A stretch of 64,000 nt of DNA from Mycobacterium lentiflavum (lineage in GTDB: Bacteria > Actinomycetota > Actinomycetes > Mycobacteriales > Mycobacteriaceae): the NCBI RefSeq assembly GCF_022374895.2, contig NZ_CP092423.2, positions 4,526,001 to 4,590,000 on the forward strand, given 5' to 3'. Every line of letters begins with the position of its first letter. The first letter of the stretch is position 1. A program made the translations under genes and the position numbers. The notes beneath the pieces are model-generated. The model worked only from the letters and a program-made list of their open reading frames with translations, was not told the DNA's origin and ran no database searches. Below, one piece after another: positions 26,272 to 34,912 of this stretch.

Positions 26272-27204
26272 TCAGCCCGCCACTGCGCCCCGCACCGCTT
26301 CGACGAATGCACGCAGGTCGGTTTCCCGCTTTCCCAGCCGCAGTGGCCAGTGCGTGAGCCTTAAGTCCGTGACGCCAGCGTTCGCGAGCGCGGCCGCATC
26401 GGCGGCGACGGCGGCGAGATCCGGTCCGTCGTCGGCGTTCGCCTTGACCCGAAGCGAGCCGGTGACGCCGAAGCCGTGCGGGTCACCCCCAGCACCTTCC
26501 ACCGCCGCGCGCATCCGCCCGATTCCGTCGGCGAGGTCGCGGGCGTCCTGACCCCAAGGGATCCAATACTTTCCGAACCGCGCGAGCCGGCGGGCGACGG
26601 CACGATTGACCGTCCCACTCACCCAGATCGGCACGCCGCCCGGCTGCAGCGGTTTGGGCATCTGGTGGATCCGATCGAAGGTCAACTCCGGCGACGCGTA
26701 GCTGACCTCGTTCTCCCGCCACAACCGCGTGCACACCTCGAGCGTCTGGTCCAGGATCGCCCCGCGCCGGTCGAAATCCACTCCTGCTACGTCGTATTCC
26801 TCGCGCTGCCAGCCGACGCCCACCCCGAGATCGACGCGGCCGCCCGAAAGAACATCCAGTGTCGCAACGGTTTTCGCGAGAACGGCGGCGGGACGCAGCG
26901 CAGCGAGCAGGATGTTGGTACCCAACCGGATGCGTTCGGTGCGGGCCGCGAGGTAGGTCAGCACGGTGAGCGGTTCCAGCCAGGGTCCGTCCGGCCCGGT
27001 GGGCTGGCGGCCGCCGGCCGTTCCCCCCACGCCGGGATCCGCGTAGGCGTCCATGTTCATGCCGAAGGCGATGTGCTCGGAGACCAGCAAGCGATCGAAC
27101 CCGGCGCTCTCCAGCACGCGCGCCCAGTCAGTGAGGTGCTCCCAGTTCGCCGGCTCCTCGGCGGCGAAGGAGGGGATTCCCATCGACAGCTGTATGGAGG
27201 CCAT
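26272..27204 (-). CDS. LLM-class F420-dependent oxidoreductase
   Basis: A 310-residue luciferase-like (alpha/beta)8 enzyme that probably uses F420. Visible family features are FDRLLVSEHIAF near residue 37, TERIRLGTNILLAALRP and LSGGRVDLGVGVGWQREEY. It lies 7 bp before the mutT2 start and is transcribed with it. There is no counterpart at this place in H37Rv as I recall. The substrate is unknown; a TIGR03619-type assignment is likely. Confidence 0.85.
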   Translation of the reverse strand: MASIQLSMGIPSFAAEEPANWEHLTDWARVLESAGFDRLLVSEHIAFGMNMDAYADPGVGGTAGGRQPTGPDGPWLEPLTVLTYLAARTERIRLGTNILLAALRPAAVLAKTVATLDVLSGGRVDLGVGVGWQREEYDVAGVDFDRRGAILDQTLEVCTRLWRENEVSYASPELTFDRIHQMPKPLQPGGVPIWVSGTVNRAVARRLARFGKYWIPWGQDARDLADGIGRMRAAVEGAGGDPHGFGVTGSLRVKANADDGPDLAAVAADAAALANAGVTDLRLTHWPLRLGKRETDLRAFVEAVRGAVAG

Positions 27205-27353
27205 TGCGACAAGTTAACCGATCGACGCCGGCCGCCCGCCAGTCGCATCGACCGCGGGGCGATCAGCTAGCGGCGCGGGTCGTCGGCTCGGCCGCGTGAT
27301 CGGTTCCCGTCATCGAGCGGTCGATGCCGAAATATGTTGGACCACAGTTAGTA

Positions 27354-27611
27354 TCAAGCTTTAGCGCGGTACAAGTCGTTCAGGTCAGCCATGATCAGCT
27401 TGGCGACCTCGTCGGCCCTCTCCGGGGTTTTGTACGGGCCGCCGATTTCGATGAAGACGCTCCATCCGCCGTCCGCATCGGCGAGGACTTTCACGGCGTC
27501 GGGTCGTTCCAGGTAGTCGCGGTGCAGAGCAATGAAATTCTCGGGCTTCATGCGGTCAGGGTAGGGCAGATCGGGGCATCTCAGCGTGCCGTTCATGCTC
27601 ACGTACAGCAA
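27354..27611 (-). CDS. Hypothetical protein, 65-85 residues
   Basis: The ORF has codon use consistent with coding. The conserved-looking part begins MKPENFIALHRDYLERPDA and ends DLNDLYRAKA, a small alpha/beta protein with no signal peptide or membrane segment. Start candidates are 27611, 27596 (MNGT) and 27551 (MKPE); none has a convincing ribosome-binding site. The 148 bp to its left (27205-27353) hold nothing I recognise. Function unknown. Confidence 0.5.
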   Translation of the reverse strand: MLYVSMNGTLRCPDLPYPDRMKPENFIALHRDYLERPDAVKVLADADGGWSVFIEIGGPYKTPERADEVAKLIMADLNDLYRAKA

Positions 27612-27686
27612 AGTTCGCGTAGCAGACGGTTGCCTACCCGATAAGAACGGGCATTCGGCTCGAACTCATATGCGTCGCAACTCCAT

Positions 27687-28553
27687 TCACTTACGTAGGG
27701 TGAATTGGTTGACGTCGATGTAGCCGTCCCGGAACGCCTCGGCGCACCCGGTCAGATACCGCATATAGCGCTGATATACCTCTTCGGACTGGATCCTGAC
27801 CGCGTCGTCATGGCGTTCGGCCAGTGCGACGGCCCAATGGTCCAGCGTCCGGGCGTAGTGCAGTCGCAGTGACTGGCGGCGGGCCAGGTTGAATCCCATC
27901 TTCGAGGCGTGGAACTCCACCATTTCGACCGCGGGCAACTGGCCCCCCGGGAAGATCTCGCGGGCGATGAAGTCGTTGAAGCTGGTCTGCTCCTCGGTCA
28001 TCGGCAGGCCGCGTTCGACGATCTGCTGCGCGGTCAGCATGGTGATCGTGTGCAGCAGCATCACCCCGTCGCCGGGCAGGGTGCGGTAGGCCATCGCGAA
28101 GAAATCGTCGTAGCGGTCGTAGCCGAAGTGCTCGAACGCACCGATGGAGACGATCCGGTCGGCGGACTCGTCGAATTGTTCCCAGCCCCGCAACAGCACC
28201 CGCCTGCTGCGTGGGGTGTCCATCGCGTCGAACGATTTCTGGACATGGGCGGCTTGGTGTTCGGACAACGTCAGACCGATGACGTTCACGTCGTACTTCT
28301 CGATCGCGCGGCGCGACGTGGCGCCCCAGCCGCAGCCGACGTCCAACAACGTCATGCCGGGCCGCAGGCCGAGCTTGCCCAGCGACAGGTCCATCTTGCG
28401 GATCTGTGCCTCTTCCAGGCTGATGGGCCGCAGGCGGTCGAAGTAGGCGCAGCTGTACGTCATCGTGGGATCGAGGAACAGCCGGAAGAAGTCATCCGAC
28501 AAATCGTAATGGGCCTGGACGTCTTCGAAGTGCGGCGTCAGATTCTCTGTCAT
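27687..28553 (-). CDS. CmaA1-like mycolic acid cyclopropane synthase/methyltransferase
   Basis: A 288-residue SAM-dependent methyltransferase of the CmaA/MmaA/PcaA family that modifies meromycolate double bonds. The SAM motif LLDVGCGWGATSRRA is intact, as are VNVIGLTLS, the WEQFDESADRIVSIGAFEHFG core and the family ending GYIDVNQFTLRK. The sequence is closest by eye to CmaA1 (Rv3392c), but its genomic location differs and the product position cannot be predicted. ATG 28553 gives the family start MTENLTPHF; three extra codons from a GTG at 28562 are possible. Confidence 0.88.
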   Translation of the reverse strand: MTENLTPHFEDVQAHYDLSDDFFRLFLDPTMTYSCAYFDRLRPISLEEAQIRKMDLSLGKLGLRPGMTLLDVGCGWGATSRRAIEKYDVNVIGLTLSEHQAAHVQKSFDAMDTPRSRRVLLRGWEQFDESADRIVSIGAFEHFGYDRYDDFFAMAYRTLPGDGVMLLHTITMLTAQQIVERGLPMTEEQTSFNDFIAREIFPGGQLPAVEMVEFHASKMGFNLARRQSLRLHYARTLDHWAVALAERHDDAVRIQSEEVYQRYMRYLTGCAEAFRDGYIDVNQFTLRK

Positions 28554-28715
28554 GGCGGCCACGTGCCTCCCTGAACTCCGGGGCCTTTACTTCTTCACGG
28601 TGTGTCCGCTGACCTCGTTCACCCCCGATTCCCCCAAAACGCCGGAGTCAAACGTTTGGGGCCGTGGCGTAACGTGGCAGCTGGCAAGGTTTTTCGCGTA
28701 GAAAGGTTTGCTGTG

Positions 28716-29000
28716 GTGGCCGTATTAACGGATGAACAGGTGGATGCCGCGCTGCCCGACCTCGACGGTTGGGAACGTGCTGACGGGGCATTGCGCCGCT
28801 CGATCAAGTTTGGAAGTTTCCTGGACGGCATCGACGCGGTGCGCCGGGTCGGCGAGCACGCCGAAAGTAAAAACCATCACCCGGATATCGATATCCGTTG
28901 GCGGACAGTGACTTTCGCCCTTGTCACACACTCTGAGGGCGGGATCACCCGCAACGACGTCGAGATGGCGCGCGATATCAACCGGATCGTCGGCGGCTAG
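28716..29000 (+). CDS. phhB: Pterin-4a-carbinolamine dehydratase
   Basis: A 94-residue PCD/DCoH protein that dehydrates 4a-hydroxy-tetrahydropterin. The active-site motif HHPDIDIRW (the HHP residues) is intact. It matches Rv1159A beside pimE. GTG 28716 gives VAVLTDEQVD, the family start; a GTG directly before it (28713) is also possible. Its TAG stop interlocks with the pimE stop in CTAG at 28997-29000. Confidence 0.93.
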   Translation: MAVLTDEQVDAALPDLDGWERADGALRRSIKFGSFLDGIDAVRRVGEHAESKNHHPDIDIRWRTVTFALVTHSEGGITRNDVEMARDINRIVGG

Positions 29001-30331
29001 CCCAGCGACGACGGCGCCCGTGGTTGCGGCCGCTGAGCCGCGGCCGAATCCGAGCGGGCGGCTCGTTTGCCGCAGGTGGCGATGACAACCAGGGTTGCCA
29101 CTGCGGCCGCCGTGTATGCCAGCCCGGCCCAAGCGAAGTACCAGGGCCGGCTGATCTGCCAGATGTTCGGCTGAGCGAACAACAGCAACCACGGCACGCC
29201 GACGATGGTCAACGCCAGCCACCCCCAGCCCGTGACGCGCATTGCGGGTCGCGCGCGCGATGGCCCGTGAATCAGCCAGATCATCAGCGGCACCAGCCAC
29301 ACCCAGTGATGGGTCCACGAAATGGGTGACATCAGTAGCGCGAACATCTCGACCACCAGCAACTTGCCGAGCCGATCCGAGGAGTCCACGGCGCGCCACG
29401 CCAGGATGGCCAGCACCCCCGTCACGGCGATGGCGATCAAGACCAGCGGGCCGAAGCCGGCGTCGTGACCCAGGATCCGGGAAATACCACCGCGCCACGA
29501 CTGGTTGATCGACGTCGCGATGGGCCCGACCCGGTGGGCATCGCCGAGCAGATCGGTGAAGTAATGGCGAGTCTGATCGCCGACGATCAACACCGACAGC
29601 GCGACGGTGCCGAAGAACACGACCGCCGAGAACGCGGCCGCCGCGAATCGCCGCACGCCAACCAAATAAACACCGGCGATCGCCGGGGTCAATTTGATGC
29701 CCGCCGCCGCGCCGACCAACAGTCCGGATAGCCACCAGCGCGTCGTGTAGATCGCCCAGAGCACCGCGAGCATCAGAAAGACATTGATCTGCCCGTAGTC
29801 GAAGTTGTTGCGCAGCGGTTCAATCCAGATCGTGATCGCGGTCCACGCCATCGCGACACGCCTGCCGCTGCCGGGCGGCACGCCGAGGAGTCGCTGGCTG
29901 ATTCGAACCGAGACGTACAGCGCGGCCATCATCGCGGCCAGCCACAGAAAGGCCGCCAGGCCAAACGGCAGCAGGTGCAACGGGTAGAACACGATCGCCG
30001 CGAACGGCGGATAAGTGAACGGCAACGGGAAGTCCGGCGTGTGCTCGCTGTAGACGAAGTCGTACAGGGTGCCGGGGTGGTCGAGCGCGGCCGCGCCGCC
30101 GAGATATACGTGCAGGTCGACGAAGTTCGCGCCGTTGCGCGTCAGGTACGTCAAGGCGAGTCGTGCGGCGATGCTCACGACCAATAGCAGCGGCGCGAAG
30201 GAGCTGATCACACTCGCCAGCCGCCGGGACAGGGGTGCCGCCGGGGCGGCCACGTTGGTGTCTACCCGCCTGACTTTAGCGACCACGGCGGAAGCTGCGG
30301 TGTTGTCCGTCGTCCGGGTCACCGCCATCAC
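28997..30331 (-). CDS. pimE: Polyprenol-phosphate-mannose-dependent PIM mannosyltransferase
   Basis: A 444-residue GT-C membrane glycosyltransferase that adds alpha-1,2-mannose to Ac1PIM4, making polar PIMs. About 10 transmembrane helices are seen. The first extracytoplasmic loop carries the catalytic-type aspartate in ANFVDLHVY (residue 72), corresponding to the known essential Asp of PimE. It matches Rv1159. GTG 30331 is immediately followed by ATG 30328; either can start. It is convergent with phhB and divergent from the Ala/Pro-rich gene at 30436. Confidence 0.94.
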   Translation of the reverse strand: MMAVTRTTDNTAASAVVAKVRRVDTNVAAPAAPLSRRLASVISSFAPLLLVVSIAARLALTYLTRNGANFVDLHVYLGGAAALDHPGTLYDFVYSEHTPDFPLPFTYPPFAAIVFYPLHLLPFGLAAFLWLAAMMAALYVSVRISQRLLGVPPGSGRRVAMAWTAITIWIEPLRNNFDYGQINVFLMLAVLWAIYTTRWWLSGLLVGAAAGIKLTPAIAGVYLVGVRRFAAAAFSAVVFFGTVALSVLIVGDQTRHYFTDLLGDAHRVGPIATSINQSWRGGISRILGHDAGFGPLVLIAIAVTGVLAILAWRAVDSSDRLGKLLVVEMFALLMSPISWTHHWVWLVPLMIWLIHGPSRARPAMRVTGWGWLALTIVGVPWLLLFAQPNIWQISRPWYFAWAGLAYTAAAVATLVVIATCGKRAARSDSAAAQRPQPRAPSSLG

Positions 30332-30435
30332 TCGTATCGATAACGATCAAATAAATGCCACACGTGTCACTTGAGTCCCACCAGCATCAAAGTAGCTTCG
30401 GCTCCGTCACCTGTTGTCGATCCCTTGGGGGAGCA

Positions 30436-31122
30436 ATGCCAAGCATCTGGACTTACGCGAAAGCCGCCGCCGTTGTCGTCGGTTCGTCTGCCGCCCTACT
30501 CACGGGCGGCATCGCCCACGCCGACCCCGTGCCGGCGGTTCCCGACCCCATGCAGAACATCCCGCAGCAGTTGATCGCTTCGGCGGCCAACGCTCCGCAG
30601 ATTCTGCAGAACCTCGCGACCGCTCTCGGTGCGCAGCCGCCGCAGGCTCCGCCCCAGCCCGGTATCACCTTCCCGGGCCTGAGCTCGGCCGCACAGGCGC
30701 CCGCGGCGTCCGCCCCGGCGGGTATCCCGTCGATTCCGGGACTCACCCCGGCGACCGCTCCGACCGCCCCCACGGCGGCCAGCCCGACGGTCCCCGGCCT
30801 CAGCTCGCTTCCTGGATTGGGACAGACCACACCGGCGGCTCCCGCCGCGCCGGCGAGTTCCGGTATCCCGGGCCTGGGCTCGATCCCGGGCCTGACGTCA
30901 CCGACGGCGCCTGCCGCCGCACCGGCGTCCGCACCCCAGGTGGCGAATGTGAACATGCCGGCGCTGCCCGGCCTGCCGCTGAACGTGCCGCCGAAACTGT
31001 CGCTTCCGGGCGACCTGACGTCGCTCGCCACGGGCGCCGTCCCGGGGACGCCGGCCGCACCGGCGGCCGCGGCCGCGCCGGCCGCTACCCCGCTGTCGCC
31101 GCTGCTCTCGGCCATCCCCTGA
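30436..31122 (+). CDS. Secreted Ala/Pro-rich protein (Rv1158c-like)
   Basis: A 228-residue exported protein of unknown function. The signal peptide core AAAVVVGSSAALLTGGIAHA is cleaved near residue 31. The mature part is low complexity, with repeats of the type GIPGLGSIPGLTSP, PGLSSLPGLG and many Ala-Pro pairs. ATG 30436 follows GGGGGAGC. The gene is 47 bp before a second Ala/Pro-rich gene, and both correspond in place and character to Rv1158c/Rv1157c. A cell-wall role is likely but unproven. Confidence 0.85.
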   Translation: MPSIWTYAKAAAVVVGSSAALLTGGIAHADPVPAVPDPMQNIPQQLIASAANAPQILQNLATALGAQPPQAPPQPGITFPGLSSAAQAPAASAPAGIPSIPGLTPATAPTAPTAASPTVPGLSSLPGLGQTTPAAPAAPASSGIPGLGSIPGLTSPTAPAAAPASAPQVANVNMPALPGLPLNVPPKLSLPGDLTSLATGAVPGTPAAPAAAAAPAATPLSPLLSAIP

Positions 31123-31169
31123 GCAGTTCGTTAAACGGCCAATCCACTACCTAACGACCGGAGGACATC

Positions 31170-32192
31170 GTGGCGAGCAATAGGATTCTGTCCAAAGGTT
31201 TGGCCGCGGTCGTGACGGCATCGGCTGCCGCGTTCGGGCTCTGCCCGGGCGCGGCAGCCGATCCGGCGGCACCGCAACCGACGCCGCAACAAGGCGCGAC
31301 CCAGGGTCTGCCGGGCCTGCCCGCGCTGTCGCAGCTGAGCCCGATCATTCAGCAGGCCGCGACCGACCCCGGCCAAGCCACGCAACTGCTGATGGCCGCG
31401 GCTCAGGCATTCACCCATAACCCATCGGCGCCCGGGGAATCGAAGAACGTGGCCGCGTCGGTGAATCAATTCGTTCAGGAGCCGGGCGCCCCGGTTCCCG
31501 GTGCGCCGGCTCCGGCGCCCATCGCCGCCCCGTCCGAGCATGTGCCCGGTGCCGGCATCGTGCCGGGCGCCGAGGCGCATCTGCCGACGGGCATCGACCC
31601 GGTCCACGCCGCGGGCCCGGCCCCGGCGGCAACTCCCCCGGCGGGCACGCCGCATGCTCCGGTACCGGGCGCCGCTCCGGGTCCGGCTCCCGCGGCCGCA
31701 CCCACACCGGCACCCGCACCAGTCGCGGCACCGGCCCCGGGCGCCGCCCCGGCGGCCGCGACGGCTCCGGGTTTCGGCCCTGACTCGCCGGTTACGCAGG
31801 ACTTCATGTATCCCTCGATCGGCAGCAACTGCCTCGCCGACGGCAGTAACGCCATCGCGACCGCGCTCTCGGTGGCAGGACCGGCCACAATTCCGTTGCC
31901 GGGCCCGCAACCGGGCCAGACCGCCTACGTGTTCACCGCGGTCGGCACGCCCGGACCCGCCGAGGTGCAAAAGCTGCCGCTGAACGTCACCTGGGTGAAC
32001 CTGACCACCGGCAAGTCCGGCACCGTGACGCTCAAGCCACGCACCGACATCAACCCGGAAGGGCCGACGACGCTGACCGGAATCGCCGACACCGGTTCGG
32101 GCAGCATCATGTCGACGATCTTCGGTCAGGTCACGACCAAAGAAAAGCAGTGCCAGTTCCTGCCCACCATCGGCTCGACCGTGGTGCCCTGA
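31170..32192 (+). CDS. Secreted Ala/Pro-rich protein with conserved C-terminal domain (Rv1157c-like)
   Basis: A 340-residue exported protein. GTG 31170 has a strong GGAGG site. After the signal peptide (cleavage after AAA near residue 30) comes an Ala/Pro-rich stretch (about 100-205), then a folded C-terminal domain of about 135 residues (TQDFMYPSIGSNCLADGSNA, VTWVNLTTGKSGTVTLKP, TKEKQCQFLPTIGSTVVP) with two cysteines that could pair. The C-terminal domain looks like a beta-sandwich. Function unknown. Likely in operon with the preceding gene. Confidence 0.85.
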   Translation: MASNRILSKGLAAVVTASAAAFGLCPGAAADPAAPQPTPQQGATQGLPGLPALSQLSPIIQQAATDPGQATQLLMAAAQAFTHNPSAPGESKNVAASVNQFVQEPGAPVPGAPAPAPIAAPSEHVPGAGIVPGAEAHLPTGIDPVHAAGPAPAATPPAGTPHAPVPGAAPGPAPAAAPTPAPAPVAAPAPGAAPAAATAPGFGPDSPVTQDFMYPSIGSNCLADGSNAIATALSVAGPATIPLPGPQPGQTAYVFTAVGTPGPAEVQKLPLNVTWVNLTTGKSGTVTLKPRTDINPEGPTTLTGIADTGSGSIMSTIFGQVTTKEKQCQFLPTIGSTVVP

Positions 32193-32217
32193 AGCCAACC
32201 CCGAGAAGGCGGACTGG

Positions 32218-32364
32218 CTAGTACGCCATGAACAGGATGGCGTCGCGGTCGTACTCCAGGCCCGGATGAACGCTGGACAGGTGAGCCTGGGTCAGCTCGA
32301 CCAGTTCGTCCTCATCCTTGCCAACGATGGCTTCTCCGCACGGACACGTCAGGTGTGTCTTCAC
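32218..32364 (-). CDS. 48-residue small protein with CPC motif (DUF1059-like)
   Basis: A GTG-started ORF at 32364 with a GGGAAGGG site upstream. The translation opens MKTHLTCPCGEAIVG, continues KDEDELVELTQAHLSSVHPG and ends AILFMAY. The CxC near the N-terminus and the histidine pair in AHLSSVH could bind a metal, as in the DUF1059 family, which I think this is. It lies between the Rv1157c-like gene (convergent, 25 bp) and the HhH-GPD gene, transcribed in the direction of the latter. Confidence 0.72.
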   Translation of the reverse strand: MKTHLTCPCGEAIVGKDEDELVELTQAHLSSVHPGLEYDRDAILFMAY

Positions 32365-32392
32365 GTTGCCGCCCTTCCCTTCTGGTGACCTA

Positions 32393-32974
32393 CTACTTAG
32401 CCGCCTTGGCGGCGGCCTTCATCTGCTTCTTGTAGGCACGCACTTCGCCCATCGATTCGGCGTCGACGATGTCGGCGACGGAGATGTGCGTGCCGGCCTT
32501 GCCGAACTGCCCGGCCGCCGCGCGCCAGCCTTTCGGCGTGACCCCGTACTGCTTGCCCAGCAGCGCCAGGAAGATCTGGGCCTTCACCTCACCGAAACCG
32601 GGCAGCCCCTTGATGCGCCGCAACAGCTCGTCGCCGTCCGGGTCGCCGGCGGTCCACAAGCCCGCGGCATCGCCGTCGTAGCGGTCCACGACGATCTGCG
32701 CCAGGGTCTGGATGCGCTTGGCCATTGATCCCGGAAACCGGTGTATCGCAGGCCTTTCCGAGCACAGTGCGGCAAACTTGTCCGGGTCGTAGTCGGCGAT
32801 CTCGGCGGCCGAAAAACTCCGGGAGCCGCCCATCCGGTCGGCGATCTTCTTCGGTCCCGCGAAGGCGGTCTCGAACGGCACCTGCTGATCGAGCACCATC
32901 CCGATGAGCAGGGCCAACGGGTCGCTGGACAGCAGCGCGTCGGCGTCAGGATCCTGAGCGAGCCACAGTTTCAC
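32393..32974 (-). CDS. HhH-GPD-type DNA glycosylase-like protein (Rv1156-like)
   Basis: A 193-residue protein with the helix-hairpin-helix of base-excision glycosylases (LLRRIKGLPGFGEVKAQIFL) and an N-terminal helical bundle (LALLIGMVLDQQVPFETAF). The usual catalytic Asp/Lys position is not evident to me, so activity is uncertain. GTG 32974 gives VKLWLAQDPDADALL, matching the start of Rv1156. A TTG two codons upstream (32980) is an alternative. The frame extends to 33115 without coding character. Confidence 0.82.
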   Translation of the reverse strand: MKLWLAQDPDADALLSSDPLALLIGMVLDQQVPFETAFAGPKKIADRMGGSRSFSAAEIADYDPDKFAALCSERPAIHRFPGSMAKRIQTLAQIVVDRYDGDAAGLWTAGDPDGDELLRRIKGLPGFGEVKAQIFLALLGKQYGVTPKGWRAAAGQFGKAGTHISVADIVDAESMGEVRAYKKQMKAAAKAAK

Positions 32975-33012
32975 AGTCAACGACCAACCTTTCGCGCAAC
33001 ACCCTAGGACCG

Positions 33013-33621
33013 ATGACCTATGTGTTCGACAGACTACCCACCGCAACGGCGCCGACGACCAGCGCGTTACCACCGAGCTATCGTGGCGAGGTGGTGGATG
33101 AAGCCAAATTGGCACTGCTGGTTGCCCGCGACGAACTGCATCAGCTCGTGAACGCCTATTGCCGGGCCGTCGACCGCGCCGACTACGACGCGCTGCGCGA
33201 CCTCTACCACCCGGACGCGACCGATTCCCATGGCTCGTTCTCGTCGGGCGGCGTCGAGCCGTTCATCGCACAACTACAGGCGGCGCAGCCGTATGTGCGT
33301 GTCTCCCAACACAACATCACCACCACCAACTTCGTGGTCGACGGCGACGGGGCCCGTGGTGAGATCTACTGCCTGGTGTTTCACACCTTCGCCGGTCCCG
33401 AACACGACATCGACGTGATCATCGGCGGCCGGTACCTGGACACCTATATCCGCCACGACGGCCGCTGGAAGTTTCTGCAACGCACCATCGTCGCGGACTG
33501 GGCCTACCAAAACGACCCGTCCCAGGTGGACTTCAGCCATCCCAGCACCCGCGGCAGCATGCGCGGCAAGCCAGGCAAGGCCGACCCGTCGATCGGACTA
33601 TTCGCACCGTCTCGCGGCTGA
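33013..33621 (+). CDS. NTF2-like/SnoaL-type protein
   Basis: A 202-residue protein of the cone-shaped NTF2-like superfamily. Family features are LHQLVNAYCRAVDRADYDALRDLYHPDATDSHG (opening helix plus loop with possible catalytic Asp/His) and GRYLDTYIRHDGRWKF. Related proteins are dehydratases, isomerases or dioxygenase small subunits; no substrate can be assigned. ATG 33013 gives a 26-residue unstructured lead; GTG 33091 (VVDEAKLALL) is an alternative start. It begins 38 bp from the divergent HhH-GPD gene. Confidence 0.75.
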   Translation: MTYVFDRLPTATAPTTSALPPSYRGEVVDEAKLALLVARDELHQLVNAYCRAVDRADYDALRDLYHPDATDSHGSFSSGGVEPFIAQLQAAQPYVRVSQHNITTTNFVVDGDGARGEIYCLVFHTFAGPEHDIDVIIGGRYLDTYIRHDGRWKFLQRTIVADWAYQNDPSQVDFSHPSTRGSMRGKPGKADPSIGLFAPSRG

Positions 33622-33656
33622 ACTAAAAGCTCTGTCCGCCAACAACTCTGGGCAGA

Positions 33657-33860
33657 CTAGCCGCCGCTCTTGCGGCGGAATTCCCGACGGCCTCCGCCCG
33701 CCGCGCCGTGCGCCCGAGCCTGCTTACCGCCACCGTCCTTGTGGTCGGATCCACCCGCGGACTTGGCCATCTTGCGCTCCAAGGCTTCGCGAAACTTGCG
33801 CTTGTTGTCGTCCTCGTCCTGCGCGGGCGGGGCGTCTTTTCCGGAAGTCTTGTCGGCCAT
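33657..33860 (-). CDS. DUF5302-family small basic protein
   Basis: A 67-residue hydrophilic protein (MADKTSGKDAPPAQDEDDNK then KRKFREALERKMAK), Lys/Arg and Gly-rich at the C-terminus (RREFRRKSGG). It fits the actinobacterial DUF5302 family, function unknown. The C-terminal codons contain a CCGCCGC/GCGGCGG hairpin. It lies 18 bp downstream of the Rv1155-like gene, in the same direction. Confidence 0.75.
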   Translation of the reverse strand: MADKTSGKDAPPAQDEDDNKRKFREALERKMAKSAGGSDHKDGGGKQARAHGAAGGGRREFRRKSGG

Positions 33861-33878
33861 ATCGGCAGCCTAGCCCGA

Positions 33879-34322
33879 CTACCGCTTACCCGGAGGCATC
33901 CCGTACAGGTGCGAGATCGGCAGCGTCAGCACCACCCGCCGATCGGTGACCATCGTGTGGCGGTATTCATCCCAATCAGGATGCTCACCGGCGATATTGC
34001 GATACAACGCAATCAACGCCTCGACGGTGTCGTCGTCGGGCGCGGCGGCCGGGGGCGTGAGCTCGGCGGTGCCTTCGGCCACCGCGTACGACCAACCGTC
34101 GTCGGAGTCGACCAGGATCGAGGCGCGCGGATCACGGCGCAAATTGCGGGTCTTGGCCCGCGGCTCGGTGATCGACACCCGGATTACCAACTCGCGCGGG
34201 TCGAAGTGGTAACTCACATTCGACAGTTGCGGGCGCCCGTCGCCTTTGATGGTGGCCAGCACTCCGAGCGAGTTCCCCGCTATCAGTGCCAGCAATTTAT
34301 CGTCGAAGACTTGGCGTCCCAT
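33879..34322 (-). CDS. F420-binding PNPOx-fold protein (Rv1155-like)
   Basis: A 147-residue split-barrel protein of the PNPOx-like family. The translation agrees closely with Rv1155, whose structure binds F420 rather than FMN. Motifs are GVLATIKGDGRPQLSNV and EPRAKTRNLRRDPRASILVD. ATG 34322 gives the same length as Rv1155. The physiological substrate is unknown. Confidence 0.9.
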   Translation of the reverse strand: MGRQVFDDKLLALIAGNSLGVLATIKGDGRPQLSNVSYHFDPRELVIRVSITEPRAKTRNLRRDPRASILVDSDDGWSYAVAEGTAELTPPAAAPDDDTVEALIALYRNIAGEHPDWDEYRHTMVTDRRVVLTLPISHLYGMPPGKR

Positions 34323-34357
34323 CCCCAAAGACTACGTCGCTCTGGTGCAATCGGATC

Positions 34358-34879
34358 ATGACCAAGTACGCGGTGTTCCTGCGTGGCGTCAACGTCGGCG
34401 GCGTCAATCTGAAAATGGCCGACGTCGCCGCGGCCCTGACCGACGCGGGATTCACTGCCGTGCACACCGTCCTGGCCACCGGCAACGTGCTGCTGGAGTC
34501 GTCCGCCAAGGCGCCCGGGGTGCGCAAGAAAGCAGAAGCCGCGTTGCGCGAACGGTTCGGCTACGACGCGTGGGTCCTGGTCTACGACGTCGACGCGGTG
34601 CGCGCCGTCGTCGAGGCCTACCCGTACCAGCCGGAGGTCGACGGATGTCAGTCCTACGTCACGTTCGTCGCCGACGCGTCCGTGCTCGACGAGCTGGCGA
34701 AGTTGGCCAACGACGCCGCCCCCGACGAGAAGATCAGCCGTGGTGACGGCGTCATCTACTGGCAGGTGCCCAAGGGCAGCACCCTGGACAGCACGATCGG
34801 CAAGACGATGGGCAAGCCCCGGTACAAGTCGTCGACCACGACCCGCAACATGCGCACGCTGGCCAAACTGTTGCGGTGA
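34358..34879 (+). CDS. DUF1697-family protein
   Basis: A 173-residue protein (ATG 34358) beginning MTKYAVFLRGVNVGG, with the family's LATGNVLLESSAKAP and YWQVPKGSTLDSTIGKTMG blocks. DUF1697 proteins have an alpha/beta ferredoxin-like fold and no known activity. The gene is divergent from the Rv1155-like gene (35-bp gap) and 33 bp ahead of the methyltransferase gene. Confidence 0.85.
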   Translation: MTKYAVFLRGVNVGGVNLKMADVAAALTDAGFTAVHTVLATGNVLLESSAKAPGVRKKAEAALRERFGYDAWVLVYDVDAVRAVVEAYPYQPEVDGCQSYVTFVADASVLDELAKLANDAAPDEKISRGDGVIYWQVPKGSTLDSTIGKTMGKPRYKSSTTTRNMRTLAKLLR

Positions 34880-34912
34880 TGCCGGCGCCAAAGATCGGTA
34901 AGGTTTGTCCCG

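Noticed and set aside
27205..27353. Possible short coding remnant reading leftwards (ending EPTTRAAS)
   Set aside because: Only about 20 codons with no start signal or recognisable family.
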